Origin: Notamacropus eugenii
Taxonomy: Eukaryota; Chordata; Mammalia; Diprotodontia; Macropodidae
DNA length: 64,000 bases
Assembly: GCF_028372415.1 (NCBI RefSeq)
Contig: NC_092875.1
Location: 53,570,271-53,634,270 of the forward strand
Direction of reading: 5' to 3'
The translations under genes were made by a program, and so were the position numbers. Shown piece by piece: positions 12,640 to 23,358 of this stretch (the first letter of the stretch is position 1; the number at the start of each line of letters is the position of its first letter). Below the pieces are notes generated by a model. The model did no database searches. It saw nothing but the letters and a program-made list of their open reading frames with translations, and had not been told where the DNA came from.

Positions 12640-13770
12640 TATATGTTCTGCTTGTTGTTTCAACACCTCATTCATATCTCTGAGAGACACCATTAGATTT
12701 CTGTCAAACTGCAAAGACTTGAAAAGGAGAAAGATGGATACACAATGTGAGACGTTTGAAAGGGAACCATCTTTCAGTCTGCTCTGCGGCCTGCTTTATG
12801 GTAGGCGATGCTCTCTGGACAGGGGTCTGAGAAGTGGAATGAACATCGTGACTCCAGGTGCACTGGAGACTACCTGAGGACCTCCATCTACAGAGCTGAG
12901 AAGGTGTTATTTGGGGGCTATCTGCTGTCTCAGTTGTTGAAGTTTTCCCTCTGTGGATATTTGCTACTTGCAGTGTTGAGAGCTCCAACTCTGAGAACCT
13001 CTTCTTAAAATGAGACACTTTGGAGGAGCCAAGGAGTCGAACTTGTGAAGGACGTCCTGGTAGCCACAACAATCAAATTAGAAATCCCCCTGAGATAACT
13101 CTGCCAGTACCACCCAGACCTGTAGCTGTGTCTCCATTTCATCTCCTTTCTGCATCAGGTCCAGCTCTACTTCAAGGTCAGGTTATTGGCAGTTGGAAAT
13201 AGGACACTTTCTTCTGTAACTTGGAATGCGCCACTTCTATCAACTTCTTTTCTCCCTCAACTTTCATTAAATCCCACCACAGATTTCTCTTCTCGAAGTC
13301 CAGTCTTTGCTTGGTGCTTTTCAATTCTCTGACCAGCTGGTGCTTGGAATTTGCTTCCTTCAGATATACTTCAACCATCACCTACTAGGACATCCTACAA
13401 TTACACAGTGATCTTAGGATATGGTGTTGAAGTTGACTTTCTTGGTTAAAAATCCTTCTTTGAATAGTTTCAATGCTCAAACTCTGCAAGCAACTGCTTT
13501 TAGGGGGAATTCATGAGAAAGTTTATAAATATATTTTATGAAAACCAAGTCAAGGGTTAAAAGTCTATCTTCATGATCAGGTAAAAGATAATCCTTCTCT
13601 CTACAGGGTTTATTACTACATCAATCTGAATTTTCCCTTGTTTCTTTGATTTCAAGGAACTGATGAGGAGCATCACTCTACCTTTGGTTGAAGAAACTGC
13701 TCCTTCACTTCCTGAGTCTGTTTTTTTCAGAGCAATGCTTTCTTCTTGCAGGTTTTCCACCTGAGACAGG
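12640..13770 (-). pseudogene. Degenerate coiled-coil protein exons, unrecognised gene
   Basis: At least three exon-like pieces read on the - strand. One (about 13,770-13,670) follows a CAG acceptor and begins VENLQEESIALKK. One (about 13,385-13,110) follows a TAG and gives a Lys/Glu-rich helix with VEVYLKEANSKHQLVREL, ending before a possible CAG/GTCTG donor. One (about 12,715-12,635) contains SLRDMNEVLKQQAEHIQGE and ends AAG/gtgagt. The heptad-like, charged composition indicates a long coiled coil. Reading each piece through needs frame changes, and a short TGA/TAG-bearing stretch lies inside the middle one, so the copy looks dead. The splice-like borders argue for remnants of an unprocessed gene. 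I do not recognise the parent. Confidence 0.5.
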
Positions 13771-14384
13771 AAATACAGACACTCTGTTACACCAGCCCCT
13801 TGGATCCAGGAAGAAATTCATCCTAAAGAACCACTATCCAAGAGCCTATTTTTAGGCAGCCAAGCATGAAAAACCATCTCAAAGGCCATCTGCCTTGTCC
13901 TATTCCTTCCATTCTCCCAGGTTCCCTCAGAGTCTAGAGGAATCCTTGCCCTCCCCTCCCCTTTGCTCATCCCTGAATTCAATCAGTGGACAAATTCTGT
14001 TCACTTGACTTCTATCTTCTCTTTCCTCCCACCACTCACAAGGCCACTAACTTTGTTTGGGGCTTCATTACCTCTCAGCAGGACTCTTCCATAAGTCTTT
14101 TAATTAGTTTCCCTGCTTGCAGCCATCCCCTTCCCCAATCTATGTTCCACTAAGCAAACATGTCGACATCTATAAAGTTTTATTGATGTCTGTACTCATT
14201 TCCCAATATACTGCCTACTGCCAGATAACTCTGCTTTGTGAAGAAAAAGCAAGAAACCATCAAGTAAAACCAGACAACCTAGTGGGCAAGTCAAAGAATA
14301 TAGGCAAAGTCCCACATGTATGGTAGGTCCCCTGCTTCTGTACTGGAAGGAGGAAAGTGTTTCACTAGCTGTCCTCTAGAACCA

Positions 14385-14795
14385 ATATTAGCTATACCTT
14401 TTGATTTGAGTTCAAATTCTGTTTAAATATTGTTTTTACAACATGGAGTCCTTATGTATGATGTTCTCCTGACTCCACTTCCTTTGTTCTGCATCAGTTC
14501 GTACGAGTTTTTCTACATTTCCTATTCTTAGAGCACAAGTGTACTCCACTGTACATTAACACTTCACCTTTTGTTCAGCCATTGCCCAATCAATACACTT
14601 TGTTTTCAGTTTCTGTGGCCACAAAAAAAGTGTTCCTGTGAATATTCCAGTTAGATATGTGACTTTTCTACCTTTGAACACCTTGGGGTACATGAATATT
14701 AGTGGGGTCACTGCATCCAAGGCTGGTAAGAGCTTCTAAATTCATCTTGATAAGGCATGGGGAGAGCTTCCCTTGCTCAAACATCTTTAATGGGG
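14385..14795 (-). mobile_element. L1 3' UTR fragment
   Basis: Read on the - strand, this resembles marsupial L1 3' ends: the + strand phrases TTGTTCTGCATCAGTTC, TTGTTCAGCCATTGCCCAAT and TTTCTGTGGCCACAAAAAAA recur in order in such copies. It is old and diverged. Confidence 0.6.
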
Positions 14796-14849
14796 AAATT
14801 TTTTGCATGCTTCTAGGATCAAAAGAAATAAATCCTTCTCTCTAGCATT

Positions 14850-15130
14850 GAGACCTCTCCCCAGTCTCATTCTCACGTGGTGCTCCAGGTTAATTCTCGT
14901 CATATTTCTTTCATTTATTTTGCTTTGTACTGGCTGGCTCCTCAAATTCAACACTGCACTTCTGTGCCTTTACAAGGGTGACCTCATGCCTGGAATGGAT
15001 TCCTCCTTTTCTTTATCTCTTAGATGCCCTAGCGAACTTCTCTTTCTTTGTGTATCTCTATCACTGAGCCTCACACAGTCCTTAAGAAACCCTTCCAGTC
15101 ATCCCCTACAGTGCTGCAAACCCTGAAGAC
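14850..15130 (+). mobile_element. L2 LINE fragment
   Basis: Phrases such as CATGCCTGGAATGGATTCCT, a Tyr/Leu-rich pyrimidine stretch, and CCTTAAGAAACCCTTCC match the L2 3' region layout. The rest of a probable L2 copy follows at 15,555. Confidence 0.55.
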
Positions 15131-15744
15131 AGACAGAATGCTCTCCTCCTTTCCTAACCTAGAAATGTTTCACGGAGATGTTCTGATACCTGAGATGGAA
15201 CCGAGATACAATCATCAAGTCAAAACAAAGCATCAGGGAGACTGACACATTTATCATGAAGAAGGGCAAGAAGAACATCTGGAATTAGAGACTCATAGTT
15301 TGAATCATCAGGTTGAAAATCCAGCAGGTACAGGAGGACCTGGGGAAGACTTTGCAGTCAAAGATTTAGTTCATCAGGCATTCCCTGCCAAGCCACCAAG
15401 TACATGCTTCCCCCATTTGTTCTCTGAACTACACCAGCGATGTTTAAGAGATGAAGTAGAAGAGCTCTAGACTAACCCTAGTTAGTCTGGCCATAGCTAC
15501 CAAATGAACAAATACTGTAAAACCAACTTCTCACCATTCTGTGACCAATTCATCCTCTATATTCAGTCCAAAGAGGTATTTCCTAGAACTCAGGTCCAGT
15601 CATGTCACCCCTTGTTCCCCCTACCCCCAAACTCCAGAAGCTCCTTATTCCCTCCAGCATCAAATGAAAAATGCTGTTTGGCATTCAAAGCCCTCATAAC
15701 CTAGCCCCTTCCTCCCTTTCCAGTCTCCTTCCCCCTTATTCTCT

Positions 15745-16584
15745 CTCTCTCTTTTTAATTTATTTATTTAACTGTTAACATTCATTTTCACAAAATTTTG
15801 GGTTCCAAATTTTCTCCCCATTTGTCCCCTCCCCCACCCCAAAACACTGAGTATTCTAATTGCCCCTATCACCAATCTGCCCTCTCTTCTATCATCCCTC
15901 CCTTCCCTTGTTCCCATCTTCTCTTTTGTCCTGTAGGGCCAGATAACTTTCTATACGCTTTTACCTGTATTTCTTATTTTCTAGTAGCAAGAACAGTACT
16001 CCACAGTTGTTCCTATAACTTTGAGTTCAACTTCTCTTCATCCCTCCCTCCCCACTCCTTCCCATTGGAAGGCAAGCAATTCAATATAGGTCATAACTGT
16101 GTAGTTTTGCAAATGACTTTCATAATACTCCTGTTGTGTAAGACTAACTATATTTCCCTCCATCCTATCCTGCCCCCCATTGCTTCTATTCTCTCTTTGG
16201 ATCCTGTCCCTCCCCAAGAGTGTTGACTTCATATTGCTCCCTCCTCCCATTGCCCTCCCTTCCATAATCCCCCCCACCCTGCTTCTCCCCTTCTCCCCCA
16301 CTTTCTTGTATTGTAAGATAGGTTTTCATATGAAAACCAAAATGAGTGTGCATTTTGTTCCTTCCTTTAGTCGAATGTGATGAAAGTAAGCTTCATGTTT
16401 TTCTCTCACCTCCCCTCTTTTTCCCTCCACTGAAAGTTTTTTGCTTGCCTCTTTTATGAGAGATAATTTGCCCCATTCCATTTCTCCCCTTCTCCTCCCA
16501 ATATATTTCTCTCTTACTGCTTACTTTCTTTATTTTTATGATTTGATCCCATCCTATTCAATTCACTCTGTGCTCTCTGTCTCT

Positions 16585-16615
<31 letters not shown>

Positions 16616-17035
16616 CGTGCATGTGTAATCCCCCCCACTACCCAGATACTGAAAAGTTTCAAGAGTTACAAATATTTTCTTTCCATGTAGGAATGTAAAC
16701 AGTTCAACTTTCATAAGTCCCTTATGACTTCTCTTTGCTGTTTACCTTTTCATGCTTTTCTTCATTCTTGTGTTTGAAAGTCATATTTTCTTTTCAGCTC
16801 TTTTCTTTTCATCAAGAATGCTTGAAAGTCCCCAATTTCATTGAAAGACCATTTTTTCCCCTGAAGTATTATACTCAGTTTTGCTGGGTAGGTGATTTTT
16901 GGTTTTAGTCCTAGTTCCTTTGACTTCTGGAATATCCTATTCCACGCCCTTCAATCCCTTAATGTAGAAGCTGCTAAATCTTGTATAATGCTGATTGTAT
17001 TTCCACAATACTTGAATTGTTTCTTGTATTATCCT
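15745..17035 (-). mobile_element. HAL1 (half-L1) 3' fragment inserted in L2
   Basis: It reads on the - strand in the same order as the 3' part of the HAL1 at 44,418-46,961. The shared order is the ORF1 end region, the CAAGCATTCTTGATGAAAAG phrase, a TG/CA microsatellite, the purine-rich 3' part and a terminal AAATAAATTAAAAA-like tail. It is 5'-truncated. No ORF2 is present, as expected of HAL1. Confidence 0.85.
16586..16622. repeat. (TG)n microsatellite inside HAL1
   Basis: A TG run at the same relative place as those in the other HAL1 copies (27,741-27,768 on + as TG, 46,311-46,349 as CA), so it is a standing feature of the family. Confidence 0.9.
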
Positions 17036-17268
17036 TTTATAGGAAACCTTCCCCAACCCCTCTGCTGCCTTCCCTCTGTGAATTATTTCCTGTGTATCCT
17101 GTATATTGCTTGCTTATGCATATTTGTTTTCTTGTTGTCTTCTCTGTTACACTGGAAGATCCTAGAGGGCACACACTGTCTTTTGCCTCCTTTTGTATCC
17201 CTAGTGCTTAGTACAGTGACTGGCACATAGTAGTCACTTAATAAGTGTTTACTAACTGATTTTTCAGA

Positions 17269-17949
17269 TAGTGAAACTAAGGCTCCCAGGCATGAAGGAA
17301 TCTCCCCTAAGTCAGAGGGAGTTAGTATAAGTAAGACATGAAACACAGCTCTCCCCTGAGGCCATAGTCCCTCTTGTGAATCACTGCAAACTGGTGGTAC
17401 ACATGACAATTTTATAATTCTCTCAAAGGACAAGCTGTACAACTTCACTCCATGTATATCTGGCCCTCTATATAGCTGTACATATTAATAGCAGGAGTAA
17501 CAGGAAGGCTACTGTGCCTAAAAAGAAGTAGGTAGCAATGTTTGCATCATATGCCAGAGGCCACGTGGCCCAAGGAGGTGACTCAGTGGCTTCCAGGGTG
17601 GCCTGGCAGACAGGGTCCCCTGCACTGTGTTCCCCAGATTCTGTGTCTTCCTCTCAATCCAATCTCTCACCCTTGGAATTTCTAATGCCATCTCTTCCCC
17701 AAGGAAAACTTATATATAAACTTTAAAAAAATCTTCCCAAGTGAGTACCTCTCTGTAATCCCAGCACATGTCATCCAAAGAATGGCCCACTTCCTCACCT
17801 GGCTGCACTTGACAACTATCTCCTATCTCAGCTGCTCCAAGAGCTCTCAAGTGACTTCTGCATCCACCTCCAGCTACTGGGCTCCTTGATCAAACTCCTC
17901 CTTGCTCTATGGCCGAGGTGAACTGGAAGGAGAGAAGCCCCAGAAGGGG
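17269..17949. other. No gene seen
   Basis: 17,270-17,365 holds an old repeat scrap (GTGAAACTAAGGCTCCC and onward). The rest leads into the L1 5' region without a supported exon. Confidence 0.4.
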
Positions 17950-20900
17950 TAGAAAATTGCACTAGGACCCAGCTATGAGCTGAGCCTGCCTTTGCTCTAG
18001 CTCAGCTGAGGAGATCTCCCAGGATCAGACCACCCCTCCCCCACACTTAGCAAGCTAGCCCCAGGATAATCCAGGAAACACAAAACAAAAGGATAAACAA
18101 AGGTACCTACCCTTCAATTTCCTACACCAGCAGCCCAACAACAGATTCTCCAGCTTTTAACTAAAAGAACCAGAAGCCACAACACACAAAGCCTCACCGT
18201 CATGAGCAAGAAACAAAGGAGGGGGGAAAAGACCGTAGAATCTTTCTATGGGGACAAGGACCAAAACATGATTACCAAAGAGGTCAATATTGACACTGTA
18301 CTCCCATCTGAAACTTCAGAATGGCCTATGAACAGCTCGCATGCACAAAGAGCTCTCCTGGAACAGCTGAAAAAGGAAATAGAAGAAAAACTGGCCAATG
18401 ATTTTAAAAGTATGCTAAAAGGAATTCTCTGAAGACAACACCTCTTTAAAAAGGAAAATTGAACAAATGGAAAAGGAAGCACAAAACCTAACTGGGAAAA
18501 TGGGAAAAATGGAAAGGGAAGAACAAAAAGTTATTGGAGAAAATAATTCCTTAAAAGGAACAATTGGGCACATGGAAAATAGAGATGCCAAGGTTAACTG
18601 AAGAAAACAATTTGATGAAAATTAAAATTGGAGAAGTAGAAGCTAATGACTCTATGAGACATCAAGAATCAGTCAACCAAAATCTAAAGGAAGAAAATGT
18701 CAAGTATCTCATTGGAAAATCAATTGACCTGGAAAATGGATCCAGGAGAGAAAATTTAAGAATCATTGGCCTACCAGAAATCTGTGATGAAAAAAAGAGT
18801 CTGGACAACATCTTCCAAGAAAACATCGAGGAAAACTGCCCAGTAGTGCTAAATCCAGAGGCCAAAGTGGTCATTGAAGGAATCCACCATTCACCTCCTG
18901 AAAGGGATCCTAAATGAAAAACACCAAGAAATATTGTTGCCAAATTCCAGAACTATCAAGTGAAGGAGAAAATACTACAGGCAGGCAGAAAGAAACCATT
19001 CAAATATTGAGGAGCTGCAATCAGGATCACAGAGGACCTTGCAGCTTCTACATTAAAAGATCAAAAAAATGTGAATCTGATATTCCCTAAGGCAAAGAAG
19101 CTAGGACTACAACCAAAGATGAATTACCCAGCAAAGTTCAACATAACATCTCAGGAAAGGAGATGGACATTCGACCAAATAAGGGATTTCCAGACCTTCC
19201 TGACAAAAAAGGCCAGAACTCAATAGAAAATCTGATCTTCAAATGCAGGTCTCAAGAAAGGAATAAAAAGGTAAACAGGGGAAAAGAAAAACTTGTTACT
19301 CAATTTGGACAAACTGATTACATCCCTGTAAGGGAAGATGATATGTGTTAATATTGAAAATTGTACATCTATCATGAAGTATAAAAGGGATGTATATAGA
19401 TAGAGGGAGTGGGAATAAAGTAAATGATGTCATGATAAAAATGTGATTTATGAATGCAAAGGGATTGCAACAAGAGATGTAAAAAGGGGGAAGCAGAAAA
19501 TGATAAATTACATCACAAGAAGAAGTACAAAATTATATTATAGTAGAGGGAAAGAGGGGAGGGAGAGCAGCATTGTTTAAGAGGTACTCTCATCTGATTT
19601 GGTTCAAGGAGGGAACAATGAACTTAATTAAGTATATAAATCTAACTAGCTCTATAGGCGGTAGGAGGAAAAGGCGGAAAAGAAGAGAGGGAAAGCTAAA
19701 AGGGTGGAAGAAGTATATAGGTTGAAGGGGAGCAAAAGGGAGGAGGGCTAAAAGAAGGAAGGGAAGACTGTGGGGGGTGGTGGTCAAAAGTGAAAACTAT
19801 TGAGGAAGGGAAGGGAGATGCGAGAACTAAAAGCACAAATGGTGAGAAAGAGGATGGAGGGAAAGACACAGATTGTAATCATAACTGTGAATGTGAATGG
19901 AATAAACTCTCCCATAAAACAGAGATGGATAGCAGAATGGATTAAAAGCCATAATCCAACAATATGTTGTTCACACGGAACACATTTGAAATAGGGGGAT
20001 GCACACAGGGTAAAGGTAAAGGGTTGGAGCAGAATATACTGTACTTCATCTGATGTCAGAAAACAAAGGCTAGCCATCCTAATCTCAGACAAAGCAAAAA
20101 CAGAAATAGATCTAATCCAAAGAGATAAGGAAGGAAACTATATCCTGCTAAAAGGCACCATAAACAATGAATCAATATCATTGCTGAACATGTACGTTCC
20201 AAGTGGTATAGCATCCAAATTCTTAGAGGAGAGGTTGGGGGAGTTGCAGGAAGAAATAGACAGCAGAACTATACTAGTGAGGCACCTCAACCTCCCCCTC
20301 TCTGAACTTGAGTAATCTAACCTTAAAATAAACAAGAAGGAAGTTAAGGAGTTGAATAAACCTCTGGATAAGATAGGTATGATAGATCTTTGGAGACAAC
20401 TGAATGCGGATAGAAAGGAATATATCTTTTTTCTCCGTGGTGCATGGCACATATACAAAAATGGACCGTGTTCTAGGGCATAAAACCCCCACAATCCAGT
20501 GCAGAGAGGCAGAGATAGTCAATGCATCCTTCTCAGATCATAATACAATAAAAATGATGTGAAATAAAAGGCAATGGAAAGATTAATCAAAAATTAACTG
20601 GAAACTAAATAATCTAGTCTTAGAGAAGGAGTGGGTAAAGCAACAATTCTTAGAAACAATCAACCACTTCATTCAAGGGAATGACAATAATGAGACCACT
20701 TACCATATTCTTATGGGATACTGCCAAAGCAGTTCTAAGGGGAAGTTTTATATCTTTGAATGCCTACATGAATAAAAAAGAGAAGCAGGAGATCAGTGAC
20801 TTGGGCATTCAGCTGAAAAAGCTAGAAAAAGAACAAATTGAAAATCCCCAAGTAAATACCAAATTAGAAAAATTGAAAATCAAAGGAGAGATCAGTAAAA

Positions 20901-22224
20901 CTGAAATTAAGAAAACTATTGAGCTGAGAAATAAAACTAAGAGTTGGTTTTATGAAAAAAAGTAATAAAATTTATAAAGCTTTGATCAATTTGATTAAAA
21001 GAAAGAAAAAAAACCAAATTAAGATGAACTCACTTCCAATGAGGAGCAAATTAAAATAATAATTAGAAATTACTTTGCCCAACTTTATGCCCATAAATTT
21101 GTCAATCTAAATGAGATGGATGAGTATTTTTAAAAAATATATAAATTTTCCCGATTAACAGAAGAGGAAGTTGAATACTTAAACAACCCTATCTCAGAAA
21201 AAGAAATTGAGGAAGCCGTCAATGAATTCCCTGGAGAAAAATCTCCAGGGCCAGATGGATTTACAAGTGAATTCTATCAAACAGTTAAAGAACAGTTAAG
21301 TCCAATATTACATAGATTATTTGGGAAAATTGGGGAAGAAGGAGTACTTCCAATTTCTATAATAGAAATATGGTTTTGATACCTAAACAAGGAAGAAACA
21401 AAACAAAGAAAGGAAATGACAGACCAATATCTCTAATGAATATAGATGCAAAAATTTTAAATAAGATTTTAGGAAAAAGAATAGAGCAACCTGTCATGAG
21501 AATAACACATTATGATCAGATAGGATTCATACCAGGAATGCAGGGCTGGTTCAATATTAGGAAAACAATTAGCATTATCAATTGTATGAGCAACAAACCT
21601 AACAGAAACTAAATGATTATCTCAATAGATGCAGAAAAAGCTTTTGACAAAATACAACACCCATTCCTATTAAAAACATTGGAGGGCATAGGAATAAAGG
21701 GAACTTTCCACAAAACAATATGCAGTACCTACCTAAAACCTTCCACAAGCAATATATGCAGTGGTGATAAGCTAGATGCATTCCCAATAAGATCAGGCAT
21801 GAAACAAACATGTCCATTATCACCACTAGTATTCAATATGGTACTAGAAATGTTAGCTATAACAATTAGACAAGAAAAAGAAATGGAAGGAATTAGAATA
21901 GGCAAAGAAAAAACTAAGTTCTCAAGCTTTGCAGATGATATGATGATATACTTAGATAACACCAGAGATTCAAGGAAAACAACTACTTGAAATAATCAAC
22001 AACTTTGGCAAAGTTGCAGGTTACAAAATAAACCCACAAAAATCTTCTGCATTTCTTTACATTAGTAACAAAGTCCATCAGCAAGAGACAGAAAGGGAAA
22101 TTCCATTTAAAGCTAGGATAGACACTATAAAATATTTGGGAGTTTACCTTCCAAAACAAACCCAGGGACTATATGAGTACAACTACAAGACACTTTTTGC
22201 GCAAATAAAGTCAGATCAAAGTAA
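17950..22224 (+). mobile_element. L1 LINE, 5' region through reverse transcriptase, 3'-truncated
   Basis: A 5' UTR-like stretch leads to an ORF1 start at 18,202 (MSKKQRRGEKTV). A coiled-coil ORF1 with the ENLRIIGLPE motif follows near 18,750, then an ORF1 end near 19,350 and a purine-rich spacer. ORF2 begins near 19,870 with an endonuclease-like VNVNGINSPIKQRW segment. The reverse transcriptase shows [20 protein letters not shown] near 21,370 and the catalytic [11 protein letters not shown] near 21,935. Many stops and frame changes are present (for example stops at 18,430 and 21,610), so it is inactive. The copy stops inside ORF2 at about 22,224, where sequence switches abruptly to an ORF1 stretch. 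Confidence 0.92.
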
Positions 22225-23050
22225 GTGGAAAATGGCACTTTAGAAAAGAGACTAACCCAAATGGCCAAAGAGATCCAAAAAGGCAATGAGGAGATTAATG
22301 TCCTGAAAAGCAGAATTGATCAGATGGAAAAGGAGGTTCAAAAGCTGACTGAAGAAAATAATCCCTTAGAGATAAGAATGGAGCATATGGAAGCTAATGA
22401 AACTATATAAAAAATCAAAAAAATTTCAAGCAAAGCCAAAGGAATGACAAAATAGCAGGCAATGTGACATATCTCACTGGAAAAACAAGTGACCTGGAAA
22501 ATACAACCAGGAGAGGCAATTTAAAAATTATCGGACTATGAGAAAGTCAAGATCCAAAAAAGAGCCTAGATATCATCTTGCATGAAATTATCAAGGAAAA
22601 CTTTGCTGATATTGTAGAACCATCAGATAAAATAGATATTGAAAGAATCCATTGATTACCTCCTAAAACAGAACCTAAAAGGAAAACTCCTAGGAATATT
22701 GTAGGCACATTCCAGAGCTCCCAGGTCAAGGAGAAAATACTGAAAGCATCCAGAAAGAAACCATTCAAGTGGAAATACTTGTCAAGATAGCGCGAGATCT
22801 AGCAGCTTCTATATTTAAGGATCTCAGGGCTGGGAGTAGGATATTCCAGAGATCAAACGAGATAGGATTCAAACCAAGAATCATCTACCCAGAAAAACTA
22901 AGTATAATACTGCATGGGAGGGTGAGAGGAAAGGAAGTGCAAACACTTTTTGTAGACAGCTATCTCAAGGACTTTGGACACCAAAAGAGGAGAGGTAAGG
23001 ATGGATATCTGTCAAGGAGAGATGGAAAAAATGAAGGGTCTCTTTTGCTT
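22225..23050 (+). mobile_element. L1/HAL1 ORF1 fragment abutting the L1
   Basis: Starts mid-ORF1 with the coiled-coil phrase RLTQMAKEIQKGNEEINVL, then a DLENTTRRGNLKII-like segment broken by stops. The C-terminal ORF1 region ends with FKPRIIYPEKLSIILHGRVR. It is the same domain order as ORF1 of the HAL1 at 45,248. It directly follows the truncated ORF2 in the same orientation. That could be a second insertion, a recombination product or a template switch. The 3' border is uncertain. Confidence 0.75.
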
Positions 23051-23238
23051 TTCATTTTTTTTGCAGATGGATTAGTAGGGAAACAGCCAATAGACAAGCA
23101 GAGATTGAAGATAAGTGAGAGAGTGGGAGAACAGAGGAACACTGCTGCGTGAATAAACTACAGTTTACCATGAGACCATGTAGAGATAATATATTGTCCT
23201 GTCTTCCCCATGACTGTGATATGTGCACTCATTTGTAG

Positions 23239-23358
23239 CAACAGGTAGTGAGGTTGCTGTACTGCCTGCCACATACATCCCAGACCGAGGAGCACCAGGA
23301 GGCATGGCGGTGCTGACTAGTGGCCCACTGATGCCTGTGTCCGCTGTAGGTCCTATGG
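23239..23358 (+). CDS. Candidate 40-codon mucin exon, phase 1-1
   Basis: An acceptor TTTGTAG precedes 23,239 and a consensus donor GTAAGT begins at 23,359. The 120-base interval is open in phase 1 and gives ATGSEVAVLPATYIPDRG followed by a Gly/Pro/Ala-rich stretch ending VGPMG. Length divisible by three and 1-1 phase match the other mucin exons downstream. The pyrimidine tract before the acceptor is weak. No domain is recognised. It would be an exon upstream of the giant PTS region. Confidence 0.5.

Larger units (their letters stand above)
15555..17268 (+). mobile_element. L2 LINE 3' end, split by a HAL1 insertion
   Basis: The left part (15,555-15,735) has AACTCCAGAAGCTCCTTATT and GGCATTCAAAGCCCTCATAA. 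The right part (17,040-17,268) has AGAGGGCACACACTGTCTTT, TTTGTATCCCTAGTGCTTAG and a GTAGTCACTTAATAAGTGTT tail. Together they give an L2 3' end interrupted by a younger half-L1 fragment at about 15,745-17,035. Confidence 0.8.
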
